64,000 nt of DNA from RUG14515 sp045117995 (GTDB lineage Bacteria; Bacillota_I; Bacilli_A; RFN20; CAG-826): assembly GCA_045117995.1 (NCBI GenBank), contig JBGUOH010000009.1, positions 124,001 through 188,000 on the forward strand, read 5' to 3'. Below the pieces are notes generated by a model, which saw only the letters and a program-made list of their open reading frames with translations, did no database searches and was not told where the DNA came from. Numbering within the stretch: the stretch's first letter is position 1; each line of letters begins with the position of its first letter. This document shows, one piece after another, positions 16,622-25,294 of the stretch. The position numbers were made by a program, and so were the translations under genes.

Positions 16622-18385
16622 TTATTTTTCTGGAAATCTTGCTCTCTTAGCATCGTAAGATGTGTGGAGTAATTCTTCAGCGAGTTCGCTACCAGGTTCA
16701 CCCAAATAGTCTTTGTAGAGTTTTTGGATGTCTTTGTTATTGTGTGATTGACGAATGACTAAGCGTTCATCTTCACTGTATAACACGCTGGCACGTTTAG
16801 CGCGGTATGTTTCAAGGATGTCATCATCTTCATTTGGTAAGAAGATTGGTTTGACGAATGGTTGACCACCACCGTTGATACATCCGCCTGGACAACACAT
16901 GACTTCGATGAAAGCATATGGAGAAGTACCATCTTTAATTTGGTCTAAAAGCTTCTTAGCGTTAGCCATACCAGAGGTGACGGCAACTTTGATTTCAGTA
17001 CCATTGATATTTAAAGCGGCTTCTTTAACGCCTTCTAAGCCACGGACAGCGGTGAAGTTGATTTCTTGATATTCTTTACCAGTTAACCAGAAATAAGCTG
17101 TTCTTAAAGCGGCTTCCATAACACCACCGGTGACACCGAAGATGACACCAGCACCACTATATTCGCCGAGTAAGTCATTATCAAATTCCTCATCTGGTAA
17201 TTTGTTCCAAACGATACCAGCACGTTTGATCATCTTTGCTAATTCACGTGTTGTTAAAACAGCATCGACGTCGTTTGGCATTTCTTTTCTTTGTCTTTCG
17301 TACTTCTTAGCGGTACATGGCATGATGGAGACCACGAAGATATCCTTTGGATCTAATTCATGTTGTTTAGCAAAGTAGGACTTGATGACAGCACCCATCA
17401 TCATGTGTGGGGACTTACAAGAAGAGACGTTTGGAATGACTTCTGGATAGAAGTATTCTAAGTAGTTAATCCAACCTGGGGAACAGGATGTGATTTGTGG
17501 AAGTGGCGCAGTCTTTTTGGTAATTCTGTCCATTAATTCGTGTGCTTCTTCCATGATTGTTAAGTCAGCAGCGAAGTTTGTATCGAAAACACGATAGAAA
17601 CCTAATCTACGTAAAGCGGCAACCATTTTGCCTGTACCGGTTGTACCAATTGGTTCACCGAATTCTTCAGCGATAGCGGCTCTGACAGCTGGAGCGGTTT
17701 GAACGATAACTTTCTTACCGGCTCTGAAGGCTTCGTCAACTTTGGCGATTTCTTCATTTTCATATAAGGCACCTGTTGGACAGACATTCACGCATTGACC
17801 ACATTGTAAGCATGGGCTTTCAGCGAAGCTTCTGTTTTGAGCAGGACCAACGATAGCGTTGAAACCACGGTTTTCGAAACCGAGGATGGAAATACCATGA
17901 GCCTCTTTACATCTTTCGACACAGCGGCCGCATAAGATACATTTAGCGGTATTTCTCATTAGACCTGGGGCTAATTGATCGATTGTTGCTTTGGATTGTT
18001 CACCGACGAACTTTTGATCACGAGCACCAACGATGTTAGCGACTTCTAATAATTCACACTTGCCTTGTTTTGGGCATTGTAAGCAGTTCTTTTGGTGGTT
18101 GGAAAGGATTAATTCCACGGAGGCACGTCTGGCTTCGACGGCTTTTTGGGAATTGGTAATGATTTCCATACCTTCGTTAACCGGATAGACGCAGGAAGCA
18201 ACTAAGCCACGAGCGCCGACGACTTCAACTAAGCAAACACGGCAGGAGGCCAAAGAGCATTTGCCATGGTTGAAGGCACAGAGGGAAGGAACGACGTAAC
18301 CACATTTTCTTGCAGCTTCTAAAACTGTAAGACCGGATTCAACTTGGTAAGGTTGACCATTAATTTTGATATTAACTAATGCCAT
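16622..18385 (-). CDS. hydA: [FeFe]-hydrogenase catalytic subunit HydA (NAD-linked, trimeric type)
   Basis: 587 aa. Domains in order: [2Fe-2S] (Cys36, 48, 51, 65), His-Cys [4Fe-4S] (His97, Cys101, 104, 110), two [4Fe-4S] ferredoxin clusters (Cys149/152/155/159 and 192/195/198/202), then the H-cluster domain with TSCSP (Cys301), MPCTAKKYE (Cys357) and CCPGGC (Cys498, 502), and a C-terminal small-subunit-like region ending LHTSYD. Reduces protons to H2. With HydB and HydC it matches NADH-dependent, probably electron-bifurcating hydrogenases. Residue 497 is Cys where the P3 motif often has Ala. Last of hydC-hydB-hydA; 12 nt after hydB, AGGAGG SD. Confidence 0.96.
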   Translation of the reverse strand: MALVNIKINGQPYQVESGLTVLEAARKCGYVVPSLCAFNHGKCSLASCRVCLVEVVGARGLVASCVYPVNEGMEIITNSQKAVEARRASVELILSNHQKNCLQCPKQGKCELLEVANIVGARDQKFVGEQSKATIDQLAPGLMRNTAKCILCGRCVERCKEAHGISILGFENRGFNAIVGPAQNRSFAESPCLQCGQCVNVCPTGALYENEEIAKVDEAFRAGKKVIVQTAPAVRAAIAEEFGEPIGTTGTGKMVAALRRLGFYRVFDTNFAADLTIMEEAHELMDRITKKTAPLPQITSCSPGWINYLEYFYPEVIPNVSSCKSPHMMMGAVIKSYFAKQHELDPKDIFVVSIMPCTAKKYERQRKEMPNDVDAVLTTRELAKMIKRAGIVWNKLPDEEFDNDLLGEYSGAGVIFGVTGGVMEAALRTAYFWLTGKEYQEINFTAVRGLEGVKEAALNINGTEIKVAVTSGMANAKKLLDQIKDGTSPYAFIEVMCCPGGCINGGGQPFVKPIFLPNEDDDILETYRAKRASVLYSEDERLVIRQSHNNKDIQKLYKDYLGEPGSELAEELLHTSYDAKRARFPEK

Positions 18386-18397
18386 GGTTATTTCCTC

Positions 18398-20305
18398 CTA
18401 TCTCTTGGTGATTGCACCAATACGGCAACCACTTAAACATGAACCACACTTGACACACTTCTTAGGATCAATGATGTGGGCAAATTTACCTGGGTTAACA
18501 TTACCATTTGGTAAGTGAGCAGGTTCTGTACCAGGAGCGATAGCGCCAACTGGGCAGTTTCTCATACAGAGACCACAACCGATACATTTATTTGGAAGAA
18601 TGTAGTATTCCATCATGTTCTTACAAACGTGGGCTGGACATTTGTGATCTTTGACGTGAGCTTCGTATTCTTCTGGGAAAGCTTTAATTGTGGAGAGAAT
18701 TGGGTTTGTGGCGGTTTGACCTAAAGCACATAAGGAGTTATTTCTAATAACGTTACTTAATTCCTTAAGGTCTTCTAAGTCTTGAGGTTCACCTTTACCA
18801 TCACAAATCTTTGTTAAGATGTCTAAGCATCTCTTTGTACCAATACGGCATGGGGAACATTTACCACATGATTCGTCGCAGATAAATGTCATATAGAATT
18901 TAGCGACGTCAACCATACAGTTGTCTTCGTCCATGACGATAGCACCACCGGAACCCATCATACTACCAGCAGCGACTAAGCTACCGAAGTCGATTGGAGT
19001 ATCTAAGTCTTTTTCGGTTAAGCAACCACCGGAAGGACCACCAGTTTGAATGGCTTTGAATTTCTTTCCGCCTGGGATACCACCACCGATATCATAGATT
19101 AATTGTCTTAATGTTGTGCCCATTGGAACTTCGACAAGACCAACGTTGTTGACTTTACCACCGAGAGCAAAGACCTTTGTACCTTTGGTGTCGTTTGTAC
19201 CAATAGCGGCGAATTTTTCCCAACCTTCTCTTAAGATGTAAGGAACACAGGCTAAGGTTTCGACGTTGTTAACGACTGATGGGTGGCCCCATAAACCTTT
19301 GACTGCTGGGAATGGAGGACGAGGACGTGGCATACCACGTTTACCTTCAATGGAGTTAATTAAGGCTGTTTCTTCACCACAGACGAAGGCACCAGCACCT
19401 AATCTAATATGGCAACGGAATGAGAAGTCTGTACCTAAGATGTGGTCACCTAAGATACCAATTTCTTCTAATTCTTTAATTGCTTTTGCTAAACGTTTAA
19501 CAGCGATTGGGTATTCCGCACGGACATAGAAGTAACCGTTTTGAGCACCGATTGCGTAACCGGCAATCATCATACCTTCAATAACTGCACATGGGTTACC
19601 TTCAATAATGGAACGGTCCATGAAGGCACCTGGGTCACCTTCGTCACCATTACAGATCATGTATTTTGGTTCATCTGTCTTTGGAACGAAAGACCATTTA
19701 CGGCCAGTTGGGAAGCCTGCACCACCACGACCACGTAAGCCGGATTTTAAGACTTCATCAATAACTTCTTCACGGGTCATGTGTAAGGCTCTATTTAAAC
19801 CTTGGAATGCACCGTTACCAATGGCTTCATTAATATCTTCTGGGTTAATTTCGCCATTACCGTTTAAAGCGATATCTCTTCTTTGTAATTTATAGAAGTT
19901 AATTTCGTGTTGTTTTTGAACGTGTTGTTTTGTTTGTGGATCAACGAAGAGTAAACGTTCAACTACTTCATTGTTCTTAATATCTTTTTCGAATAATTCT
20001 TCAACGTCGCTGACTTTGACCTTAACGTAGAGAGTTTCTTCTGGGAAGACTTTCACGAAAGGACCTTGGGAACAGAAGCCGAAGCAACCGACGATGTTGG
20101 CGGTAACTTTATCTTCTAAACCGTTAGCTTTGATTAATTCGTTGAACTTATCGATGATGACTTGAGAATCAGCGGATAAGCAGCCTGTACCACCACAGAC
20201 AACGATGGCTTTGTGTCCTGGTTCGCAGTGGAATTTCTTTTGTAAGCAAGCTCCGCACTTTTCAAATCTCGCTTGGAGTTCTTTTTCAGTTTTGATTTGT
20301 TCCAT
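18398..20305 (-). CDS. hydB: hydrogenase diaphorase subunit HydB (NuoF-like)
   Basis: 635 aa. N-terminal thioredoxin-like [2Fe-2S] domain (CGGTGCLSAD near 37-46, then CFGFCSQGP), central NuoF module with FMN/NADH motif GRGGAGFPTGRKW and NGDEGDPGAFMD, SLBB-like stretch, [4Fe-4S] site ESCGKCSPCRIGT, and two C-terminal [4Fe-4S] ferredoxin clusters (CIGCGLCMRNC, CVKCGSCLSGC). Oxidises NADH and passes electrons to HydA; ferredoxin is the likely second donor in the bifurcating type. Two-base gap to hydC, co-transcribed. Confidence 0.95.
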   Translation of the reverse strand: MEQIKTEKELQARFEKCGACLQKKFHCEPGHKAIVVCGGTGCLSADSQVIIDKFNELIKANGLEDKVTANIVGCFGFCSQGPFVKVFPEETLYVKVKVSDVEELFEKDIKNNEVVERLLFVDPQTKQHVQKQHEINFYKLQRRDIALNGNGEINPEDINEAIGNGAFQGLNRALHMTREEVIDEVLKSGLRGRGGAGFPTGRKWSFVPKTDEPKYMICNGDEGDPGAFMDRSIIEGNPCAVIEGMMIAGYAIGAQNGYFYVRAEYPIAVKRLAKAIKELEEIGILGDHILGTDFSFRCHIRLGAGAFVCGEETALINSIEGKRGMPRPRPPFPAVKGLWGHPSVVNNVETLACVPYILREGWEKFAAIGTNDTKGTKVFALGGKVNNVGLVEVPMGTTLRQLIYDIGGGIPGGKKFKAIQTGGPSGGCLTEKDLDTPIDFGSLVAAGSMMGSGGAIVMDEDNCMVDVAKFYMTFICDESCGKCSPCRIGTKRCLDILTKICDGKGEPQDLEDLKELSNVIRNNSLCALGQTATNPILSTIKAFPEEYEAHVKDHKCPAHVCKNMMEYYILPNKCIGCGLCMRNCPVGAIAPGTEPAHLPNGNVNPGKFAHIIDPKKCVKCGSCLSGCRIGAITKR

Positions 20306-20307
20306 AA

Positions 20308-20793
20308 CTAGTTAGCCTCCTTTGCGCGATATTCTTCGATAATGTTTTTAACGTTATCAACTTTAACTTGTGGGTAAACTTTACCATTGATGCTCACTGC
20401 TGGAGCAACAGCACATGCACCGATACAACGGAGCAAGTCTAATGTGAATAAACCGTCTGGTGTTGTTTCACCTGGTTTAATACCTAATAATTCGCCAAAC
20501 TTGTCACATACTAATTGACTGCCTTTGACGTAGCAAGCAGTACCTAAACAGACACCAATGACATATTTGCCCTTTGGGACCATTGAGAAGAACGAATAGA
20601 AAGTCACAACACCATAGATGTCACTGACTGGTACACCAGTTAATTCAGAGACTAATTCTTGGACTTCTAGAGGAATATAGCCGTATTCCTTTTGAATGTC
20701 TTCAAGAATCATCATGGTTGGAGTTGGTTCGTCTTTATAGCGTTCCACTATTTCGGTAATTTGTTTTACAGCTTGTGGTTGTAATTTTGCCAT
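20308..20793 (-). CDS. hydC: hydrogenase subunit HydC (NuoE-like)
   Basis: 161 aa thioredoxin-like [2Fe-2S] protein of the NuoE family. Cluster ligands appear as CLGTACYVKG and, ~40 residues later, LRCIGACAVAP. N-terminal helical part includes LEDIQKEYGYIP. Relays electrons between the flavoprotein HydB and the hydrogenase HydA in the soluble trimer. First gene of the hyd operon with AGGAGG SD and a near-consensus promoter. Confidence 0.94.
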   Translation of the reverse strand: MAKLQPQAVKQITEIVERYKDEPTPTMMILEDIQKEYGYIPLEVQELVSELTGVPVSDIYGVVTFYSFFSMVPKGKYVIGVCLGTACYVKGSQLVCDKFGELLGIKPGETTPDGLFTLDLLRCIGACAVAPAVSINGKVYPQVKVDNVKNIIEEYRAKEAN

Positions 20794-20808
20794 AATAGCC
20801 TCCTAATG

Positions 20809-20863
20809 ATTACATAAAGTAATTCAGCGTTTATATTTTACGCATACGAGCGAGCGTTATCAA
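20809..20863 (-). promoter_or_regulatory. promoter and candidate operator of the hydCBA operon
   Basis: Minus strand: TTGATA (20858-20863), 17-bp spacer, TAAAAT (20835-20840). Downstream of the expected start lies ATTAC-N5-GTAAT (20809-20823), an inverted repeat just before the SD that could bind a repressor. It does not match the usual Rex consensus. Confidence 0.7.
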
Positions 20864-20890
20864 TAAGAAAAAACGGAATTATTTGTAAAA

Positions 20891-20944
20891 TAAAAAGTTA
20901 GGCGGTACTAACATGCATATTTGTTAACACCAAACCTAACTTTT
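20891..20944 (-). terminator. long two-stem terminator of adhE
   Basis: Outer stem AAAAGTTAGG/CCTAACTTTT (20935-20944 with 20893-20902) enclosing an inner stem GGTGTTAACA/TGTTAGTACC (10 pairs, two wobbles), followed on the minus strand by TTTTTATTTT. It begins 16 nt after the adhE stop. Confidence 0.85.
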
Positions 20945-20960
20945 CTTAGTTAATAATCAA

Positions 20961-23579
20961 TTAGTTGCCTTTGTAAGCATCGACCAAGATTTTCTTCATA
21001 TCTTCGACGATTGGCATACGTGGGTTGGCTGGGGAGCATTGATCTTCGTAAGCGAGTGTTGCTACTTCATCAAGTTTAGCCATCCAGTCTTTTTCTTCGA
21101 TACCACAAGCTTGGAAGTTTGGATCTAAGCCTGTTTCTCTGATTAAGGCTGTGACGGCTTTCGCTAAGGATTCAACGCCTTCTTCTGGAGTGCTAGCTTT
21201 AAGACCTAATAAACCAGCGATTTCTTGGTATTTCTTATCAGCGCAGTAATGGTTATATTTTGGCCAAACACTTAACTTGGTTGGCACTTGTCCATTGTAG
21301 CGGATGACGTGTGGGAGCAAGATAGCGCAAGCATAACCGTGTACGACGTGGAATTCAGCGCCCACCTTGTGTGCTAGTGAGTGTGTCATACCTAAGAATG
21401 CGTTCGCAAACGCCATACCTGCGATAGTCGCAGCGTTGTGCATTTTTTCTCTCGCTTCAAGGTCATTTGGACCATTCTTAACTGCACGTGGTAAGTACTC
21501 AAATACTAATTGAATTGCTTTTAAGCAAAGACCATCAGTAAAGTCGTTTGCCATGACGGAAACATAAGCTTCAATTGCATGGGTTAAAACATCTAAACCA
21601 GTCATCGCTGTCGCCGCTCTTGGAAGGTGAGTTGTGAACTCTGGATCAACGATCGCAATGGTTGGTGTTAAGGAGTAGTCAGTTAAAGGATATTTCTTGT
21701 TATTAGCCTTATCAGAAATAACAGCGAATGGGGTCACTTCACTACCTGTACCAGATGTAGTTGGGATACAAATTAAGCGTGATTTCTTACCTAATTCAGG
21801 ATACTTAAAGGCTCTCTTTCTAATATCCATGAACTTTTGTTTTAAGTCATCAAAATTGACTTCTGGATGTTCATAGAACAACCACATACCTTTAGCAGCG
21901 TCCATAACAGAACCACCACCTAAAGCAATAATGGTATCTGGTTCAAATTGTTTCATCATTTCTGCGCCTTTTCTGACGTTAGAAATATCTGGATCTGGTT
22001 CAACGCCACTGCAGATTTGCATGATTGGTCTTTCTCTTCTTTGGTTAAGTTGTTCTTCAATCTTACTTAAGAAGCCTAATTCAATCATAGATTTATCTGT
22101 GACGATAAAGACTTTATGCATTTCTTTACAGTCTTTTAAATATTGAATGGAATTGCGTTCGAAATAAATCTTCGCTGGAACTTTAAACCATTGCATAGTA
22201 TTTCTCCTTTTACCAACTAATTTGATATTGAGTAAGTTAACCGCACTGATGTTGCCACCAACGGAGTTATGGCCATACGAGCCACAACCAAGTGTTAATG
22301 ATGGTAGGAATGAGTTATAGACATTACCAATACCACCAAAGGTAGATGGAGAATTCCAAATAATACGAATGGCTTTCACAAGTTCGCCAAAATCATCGGC
22401 CATTTTTTGTTCTTTGCAGTGGATCGCGGCACTATGACCTAAGCCGTTAAATTCCACCATTTCTTTAGCTTTTTGGAAACCTTCTTTTTCGTCCTTCACA
22501 CAGAAATAAGCGAGGACGGGTGATAGTTTCTCTCTCGAAATTGGTTCTTTTGGTCCAACTTCTTGGCAGAAAACACCGAGTAAAGAAGTGTCTTCTGGAA
22601 CATCAAATCCAGCTTGTTTTGCAATCCAGTGAGCGGACTGACCAACGATGTCTGGATTGAGTTTTGCTAGCTCAACATCTTTGTCTCCTTCGGCATATCC
22701 GAACATATATCTAGAGAGTTTGATTTTCTCTTCTTTGTTAACAAAATAAACTTTGAAACGTTTGAATAACGCAATGGCTTCATCCCAAATATCTTGGTCA
22801 ATAATGGTGGCTTGTTCAGAAGCACAAATCATACCATTATCGAATGACTTGGATAAAACGATATCATTGACTGCTTGTTCAACGTCACATGATTTATTCA
22901 TATAGGCAGGAACGTTACCCGCACCAACACCCATAGCAGGCTTACCACAACTATAAGCGGCTTTAACCATGGCGTTACCACCAGTTGCTAAGATGGTAGC
23001 GACATCTGGGTGATTCATTAACGCATGCGTAGCGTCCATACTTGGATGTTCAATCCATTGAATACAGTTCTTTGGCGCACCCGCAGCTTCCGCTACTTCT
23101 TTCATTAAGGCGGCGGCTTGTTTACTACTTTGTTGTGCACTTGGATGGAACGCGAAGATAATTGGGTTTCTGGTCTTCAAACAAATCAAAGATTTGAAGA
23201 TAACTGTACTCGTTGGGTTTGTGACTGGGGTAATACCACAGATAACACCCACTGGTTCAGCGATCTTTGTAATACCAGTAACTGGGTCATTATCAACGAC
23301 ACCAACGGTCTTTAATGAGCGCATATTGTTTTGCACGTATTCGCAAGCGAATAAGTTCTTTGTGGCCTTATCTTCAAAGACACCACGATGAGTTTCTTCG
23401 ATTGCGGCTTTGGCTAATGTACCATGATGATCTAAGCCCGCGACACAGCATTTAGCGACGATGTAATCGATTTGTTCTTGGTCAAGGTTTTCGAATTGTT
23501 CGAGAGCCTTCACACCTTTCGCCACTAAATCATTAATTTCTTTGGTAACTTCTGGGGCTACTACTTTTTCTTCAGGCAT
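20961..23579 (-). CDS. adhE: bifunctional acetaldehyde-CoA/alcohol dehydrogenase AdhE
   Basis: 872 aa, full length. N-terminal CoA-acylating aldehyde dehydrogenase (about 1-440) with catalytic Cys in DNGMICASEQ, linker, then C-terminal iron-dependent alcohol dehydrogenase (about 455-872) with GGGSVMDAAKG, TTSGTGSEVTPF and metal ligands in DVLTHAIEAY, GMTHSLAHK and VVHGYACA. Converts acetyl-CoA to ethanol with two NADH. AdhE forms spirosomes in other bacteria. It starts 15 nt after rex, so the redox sensor and its expected target share one transcript. Confidence 0.97.
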   Translation of the reverse strand: MPEEKVVAPEVTKEINDLVAKGVKALEQFENLDQEQIDYIVAKCCVAGLDHHGTLAKAAIEETHRGVFEDKATKNLFACEYVQNNMRSLKTVGVVDNDPVTGITKIAEPVGVICGITPVTNPTSTVIFKSLICLKTRNPIIFAFHPSAQQSSKQAAALMKEVAEAAGAPKNCIQWIEHPSMDATHALMNHPDVATILATGGNAMVKAAYSCGKPAMGVGAGNVPAYMNKSCDVEQAVNDIVLSKSFDNGMICASEQATIIDQDIWDEAIALFKRFKVYFVNKEEKIKLSRYMFGYAEGDKDVELAKLNPDIVGQSAHWIAKQAGFDVPEDTSLLGVFCQEVGPKEPISREKLSPVLAYFCVKDEKEGFQKAKEMVEFNGLGHSAAIHCKEQKMADDFGELVKAIRIIWNSPSTFGGIGNVYNSFLPSLTLGCGSYGHNSVGGNISAVNLLNIKLVGKRRNTMQWFKVPAKIYFERNSIQYLKDCKEMHKVFIVTDKSMIELGFLSKIEEQLNQRRERPIMQICSGVEPDPDISNVRKGAEMMKQFEPDTIIALGGGSVMDAAKGMWLFYEHPEVNFDDLKQKFMDIRKRAFKYPELGKKSRLICIPTTSGTGSEVTPFAVISDKANNKKYPLTDYSLTPTIAIVDPEFTTHLPRAATAMTGLDVLTHAIEAYVSVMANDFTDGLCLKAIQLVFEYLPRAVKNGPNDLEAREKMHNAATIAGMAFANAFLGMTHSLAHKVGAEFHVVHGYACAILLPHVIRYNGQVPTKLSVWPKYNHYCADKKYQEIAGLLGLKASTPEEGVESLAKAVTALIRETGLDPNFQACGIEEKDWMAKLDEVATLAYEDQCSPANPRMPIVEDMKKILVDAYKGN

Positions 23580-23594
23580 AATTTTCTTGCCTCC

Positions 23595-24227
23595 CTATTT
23601 TTTATTAATGCGATGGAAGAAGACCGCTAGCGAACGGGCTAAATCCATGTTTTCAACGATGATATTTTCTGGGACCACTAAATGAATAGGAACAAAGTTC
23701 CAAATTGCTTTAATGCCACTATTGATGAGTTTGTTAACGATTTCTTGCGTTACATCCTTAGGTGTAGCTACGATTGCGACATCGACATCTAATTCTTTAA
23801 TCTTATTATCTAAATTAAAAATAGAATAAATAGGCTTATCGTTAACGAATCCTCCAGTAATAGAAGGATCAATATCAAAACCAGCGATAATGTCTAAACC
23901 ATAGTCATCAAATCCTTTAAAGGATAAAAGCGCGCTACCTAAATGACCAACACCCACAAGAATTGCTTTATTGACTTTGTTATAGCCTAAGTATTCTTTT
24001 AAGTGTTCAATCAACAGATTGACATCACGTGAACAACCAGGTTTAGAACTATTAGGGGAAACGATTTGTAAATCCTTTCTCACCTGCTCTTCAGAACATC
24101 CTAAAGCATCCGCGAGTAAACGGGAATTAACTTTGTTAATACCACTATTTCTTAAGGACAATAAAACATTGAGATAGATTGGATATCTTTCAATTTGTTT
24201 TAACGAAACTTTAGACTTCTTTTCCAT
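23595..24227 (-). CDS. rex: redox-sensing transcriptional repressor Rex
   Basis: 210 aa from the ATG at 24227. Winged-helix N-terminus (IERYPIYLNVLLSL, SRLLADALGCSEEQVRKDLQ) followed by a Rossmann domain with GVGHLGSAL and FDIDPS, ending in a swapped helix (LARSLAVFFH). Rex proteins release DNA when NADH is high. The stretch after VRKDL reads IVSPNSSKPGCSRDV where most Rex have a glycine-rich FGxxGxxGxGY, so the wing is diverged. No Shine-Dalgarno precedes the ATG; an in-frame TTG at 24246-24248 is an alternative start. rex-adhE operon, probably autoregulated. Confidence 0.92.
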   Translation of the reverse strand: MEKKSKVSLKQIERYPIYLNVLLSLRNSGINKVNSRLLADALGCSEEQVRKDLQIVSPNSSKPGCSRDVNLLIEHLKEYLGYNKVNKAILVGVGHLGSALLSFKGFDDYGLDIIAGFDIDPSITGGFVNDKPIYSIFNLDNKIKELDVDVAIVATPKDVTQEIVNKLINSGIKAIWNFVPIHLVVPENIIVENMDLARSLAVFFHRINKK

Positions 24228-24229
24228 AG

Positions 24230-24293
24230 TTCGATATTTTTTTACCAATCTTTTTATATCCCTCTATTTAACGGATTTCAATATTTTTTTACC
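24230..24293 (-). promoter_or_regulatory. rex-adhE promoter with two 17-bp direct repeats
   Basis: Minus strand: TTGAAA (24276-24281), 17-bp spacer, TATAAA (24253-24258). GGTAAAAAAATATYGAA occurs twice (24277-24293 and 24230-24246; one base differs), 47 bp apart. One copy overlaps the -35, the other covers the expected transcription start: the layout of a repressor operator pair, plausibly Rex itself. Confidence 0.65.
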
Positions 24294-24331
24294 GAAGTAT
24301 GCTATATCTATACATGTTTGTTATTTTATAA

Positions 24332-24365
24332 CAAAAAAGAGGTCTAGTTTTTTACCTAAACCTCT
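24332..24365 (-). terminator. terminator of the 24387-24707 gene
   Basis: Stem AGAGGTTTAG/CTAGACCTCT (one wobble), 8-nt loop, six T on the minus strand, 22 nt after the stop. Confidence 0.85.
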
Positions 24366-24386
24366 ATGTTTTATTATTAATTTTAC

Positions 24387-24707
24387 TTACCAAGGCCTTT
24401 TAACTTGCCAGATAATATCAACATTAGGATCGTATTTCTTCATTTCTTCCTGCATTTTCTTATATTGTTTCATGAAGATAATCCATTCCACTATCGCGCG
24501 TATATAGAAAGCAAGGTTACCAAGTTGAATTGCAGCGACCATCGCCACCATTAACCAAGTACCGGCTTCATATAGCTGCCAAGCAATGATATCGAAAGGA
24601 ATCATAGTGACAAACACCACTAAAAGCATAATGGTGCCTTTAATGAAGTCCCATACTGAGTAGAAACGATACCACCAGTTTGCTCTGGATACACTTGAGA
24701 AGTTCAT
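24387..24707 (-). CDS. small membrane protein, unknown function
   Basis: 106 aa, not recognised. Tryptophan/tyrosine-rich N-terminus (ANWWYRFYSVW), then three hydrophobic stretches (about residues 22-42, 45-65 and 67-85) and a hydrophilic tail with KKMQEEMKKYDPNVD. Start supported by AAGG close to the ATG. Stands alone with its own terminator between rex-adhE and the zinc-ribbon gene. Coding character supported by codon use and the terminator placed just after the stop. Confidence 0.6.
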   Translation of the reverse strand: MNFSSVSRANWWYRFYSVWDFIKGTIMLLVVFVTMIPFDIIAWQLYEAGTWLMVAMVAAIQLGNLAFYIRAIVEWIIFMKQYKKMQEEMKKYDPNVDIIWQVKRPW

Positions 24708-24794
24708 AACCTTAATTCCTTATTGGTAAATATTAAACATTTTTCTCGATGAGATGTAAACATTTTTTTATTTTTTATTAGGATTTAAAGCAAT

Positions 24795-24816
24795 AAAAAA
24801 ACGGGCTAGAACCCGT
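24795..24816 (-). terminator. terminator overlapping the stop codon of the zinc-ribbon gene
   Basis: Stem ACGGG/CCCGT (24812-24816 with 24801-24805), 6-nt loop, then seven T on the minus strand. The 5' arm encodes the last residues and the loop contains the TAG stop. Confidence 0.85.
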
Positions 24817-25177
24817 AATTATGAATGTGATTAAAGTAAATAAAGAGTTGGATTATCCCAAGGATAATCAATCCCGAGCTAACAAAGAATCCAATGCCCG
24901 CTCCGCGTTTGGTATTTCTTCCTCTTGTGAAAATAGCGATCATAACACCAATGACATTTAGAAATAGTCCTAACATAATGCCACCAAACCAAGAACCTTG
25001 TGGCACTTGAATTGGCTCATAATCAGTTTCAAAGTTAGGGGCTTCGCCTTCCATTTGAGGATTTCTAATCATCTCATTAAGAAAATCATTTCTATCCTTA
25101 TTTGTAATTCTTTGACCACAGTCAGGACAGAAATTTGCTTTACTAGGAATATCACTACCACATCTTGGACATTTCAT
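24806..25177 (-). CDS. zinc-ribbon membrane protein, unknown function
   Basis: 123 aa. N-terminal double-CxxC zinc ribbon (CPRCGSD, CPDCGQR; Cys3, 6, 17, 20), a hydrophilic linker of ~45 residues, then two hydrophobic helices (about 62-82 and 92-113). Such zinc-ribbon/TM proteins are common in Firmicutes; function unknown. SD AGGAGA 6 nt before the ATG. Monocistronic, ended by a hairpin that overlaps its own stop codon. Confidence 0.75.
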   Translation of the reverse strand: MKCPRCGSDIPSKANFCPDCGQRITNKDRNDFLNEMIRNPQMEGEAPNFETDYEPIQVPQGSWFGGIMLGLFLNVIGVMIAIFTRGRNTKRGAGIGFFVSSGLIILGIIQLFIYFNHIHNYGF

Positions 25178-25250
25178 AGAGGTTCTCCTTGCAACTCTTA
25201 TATTTTATAGGTCGACAGAGATATTTCAAATATTATTTGATTTCACCAAT

Positions 25251-25273
25251 AAAAAACAGTGGGCAACCACTGT
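25251..25273 (-). terminator. terminator of the 25295-25534 gene
   Basis: Stem ACAGTGG/CCACTGT (25267-25273 with 25256-25262), 4-nt loop, then six T on the minus strand. Confidence 0.88.
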
Positions 25274-25294
25274 ATTTTAAGTTTATTTCTATTC

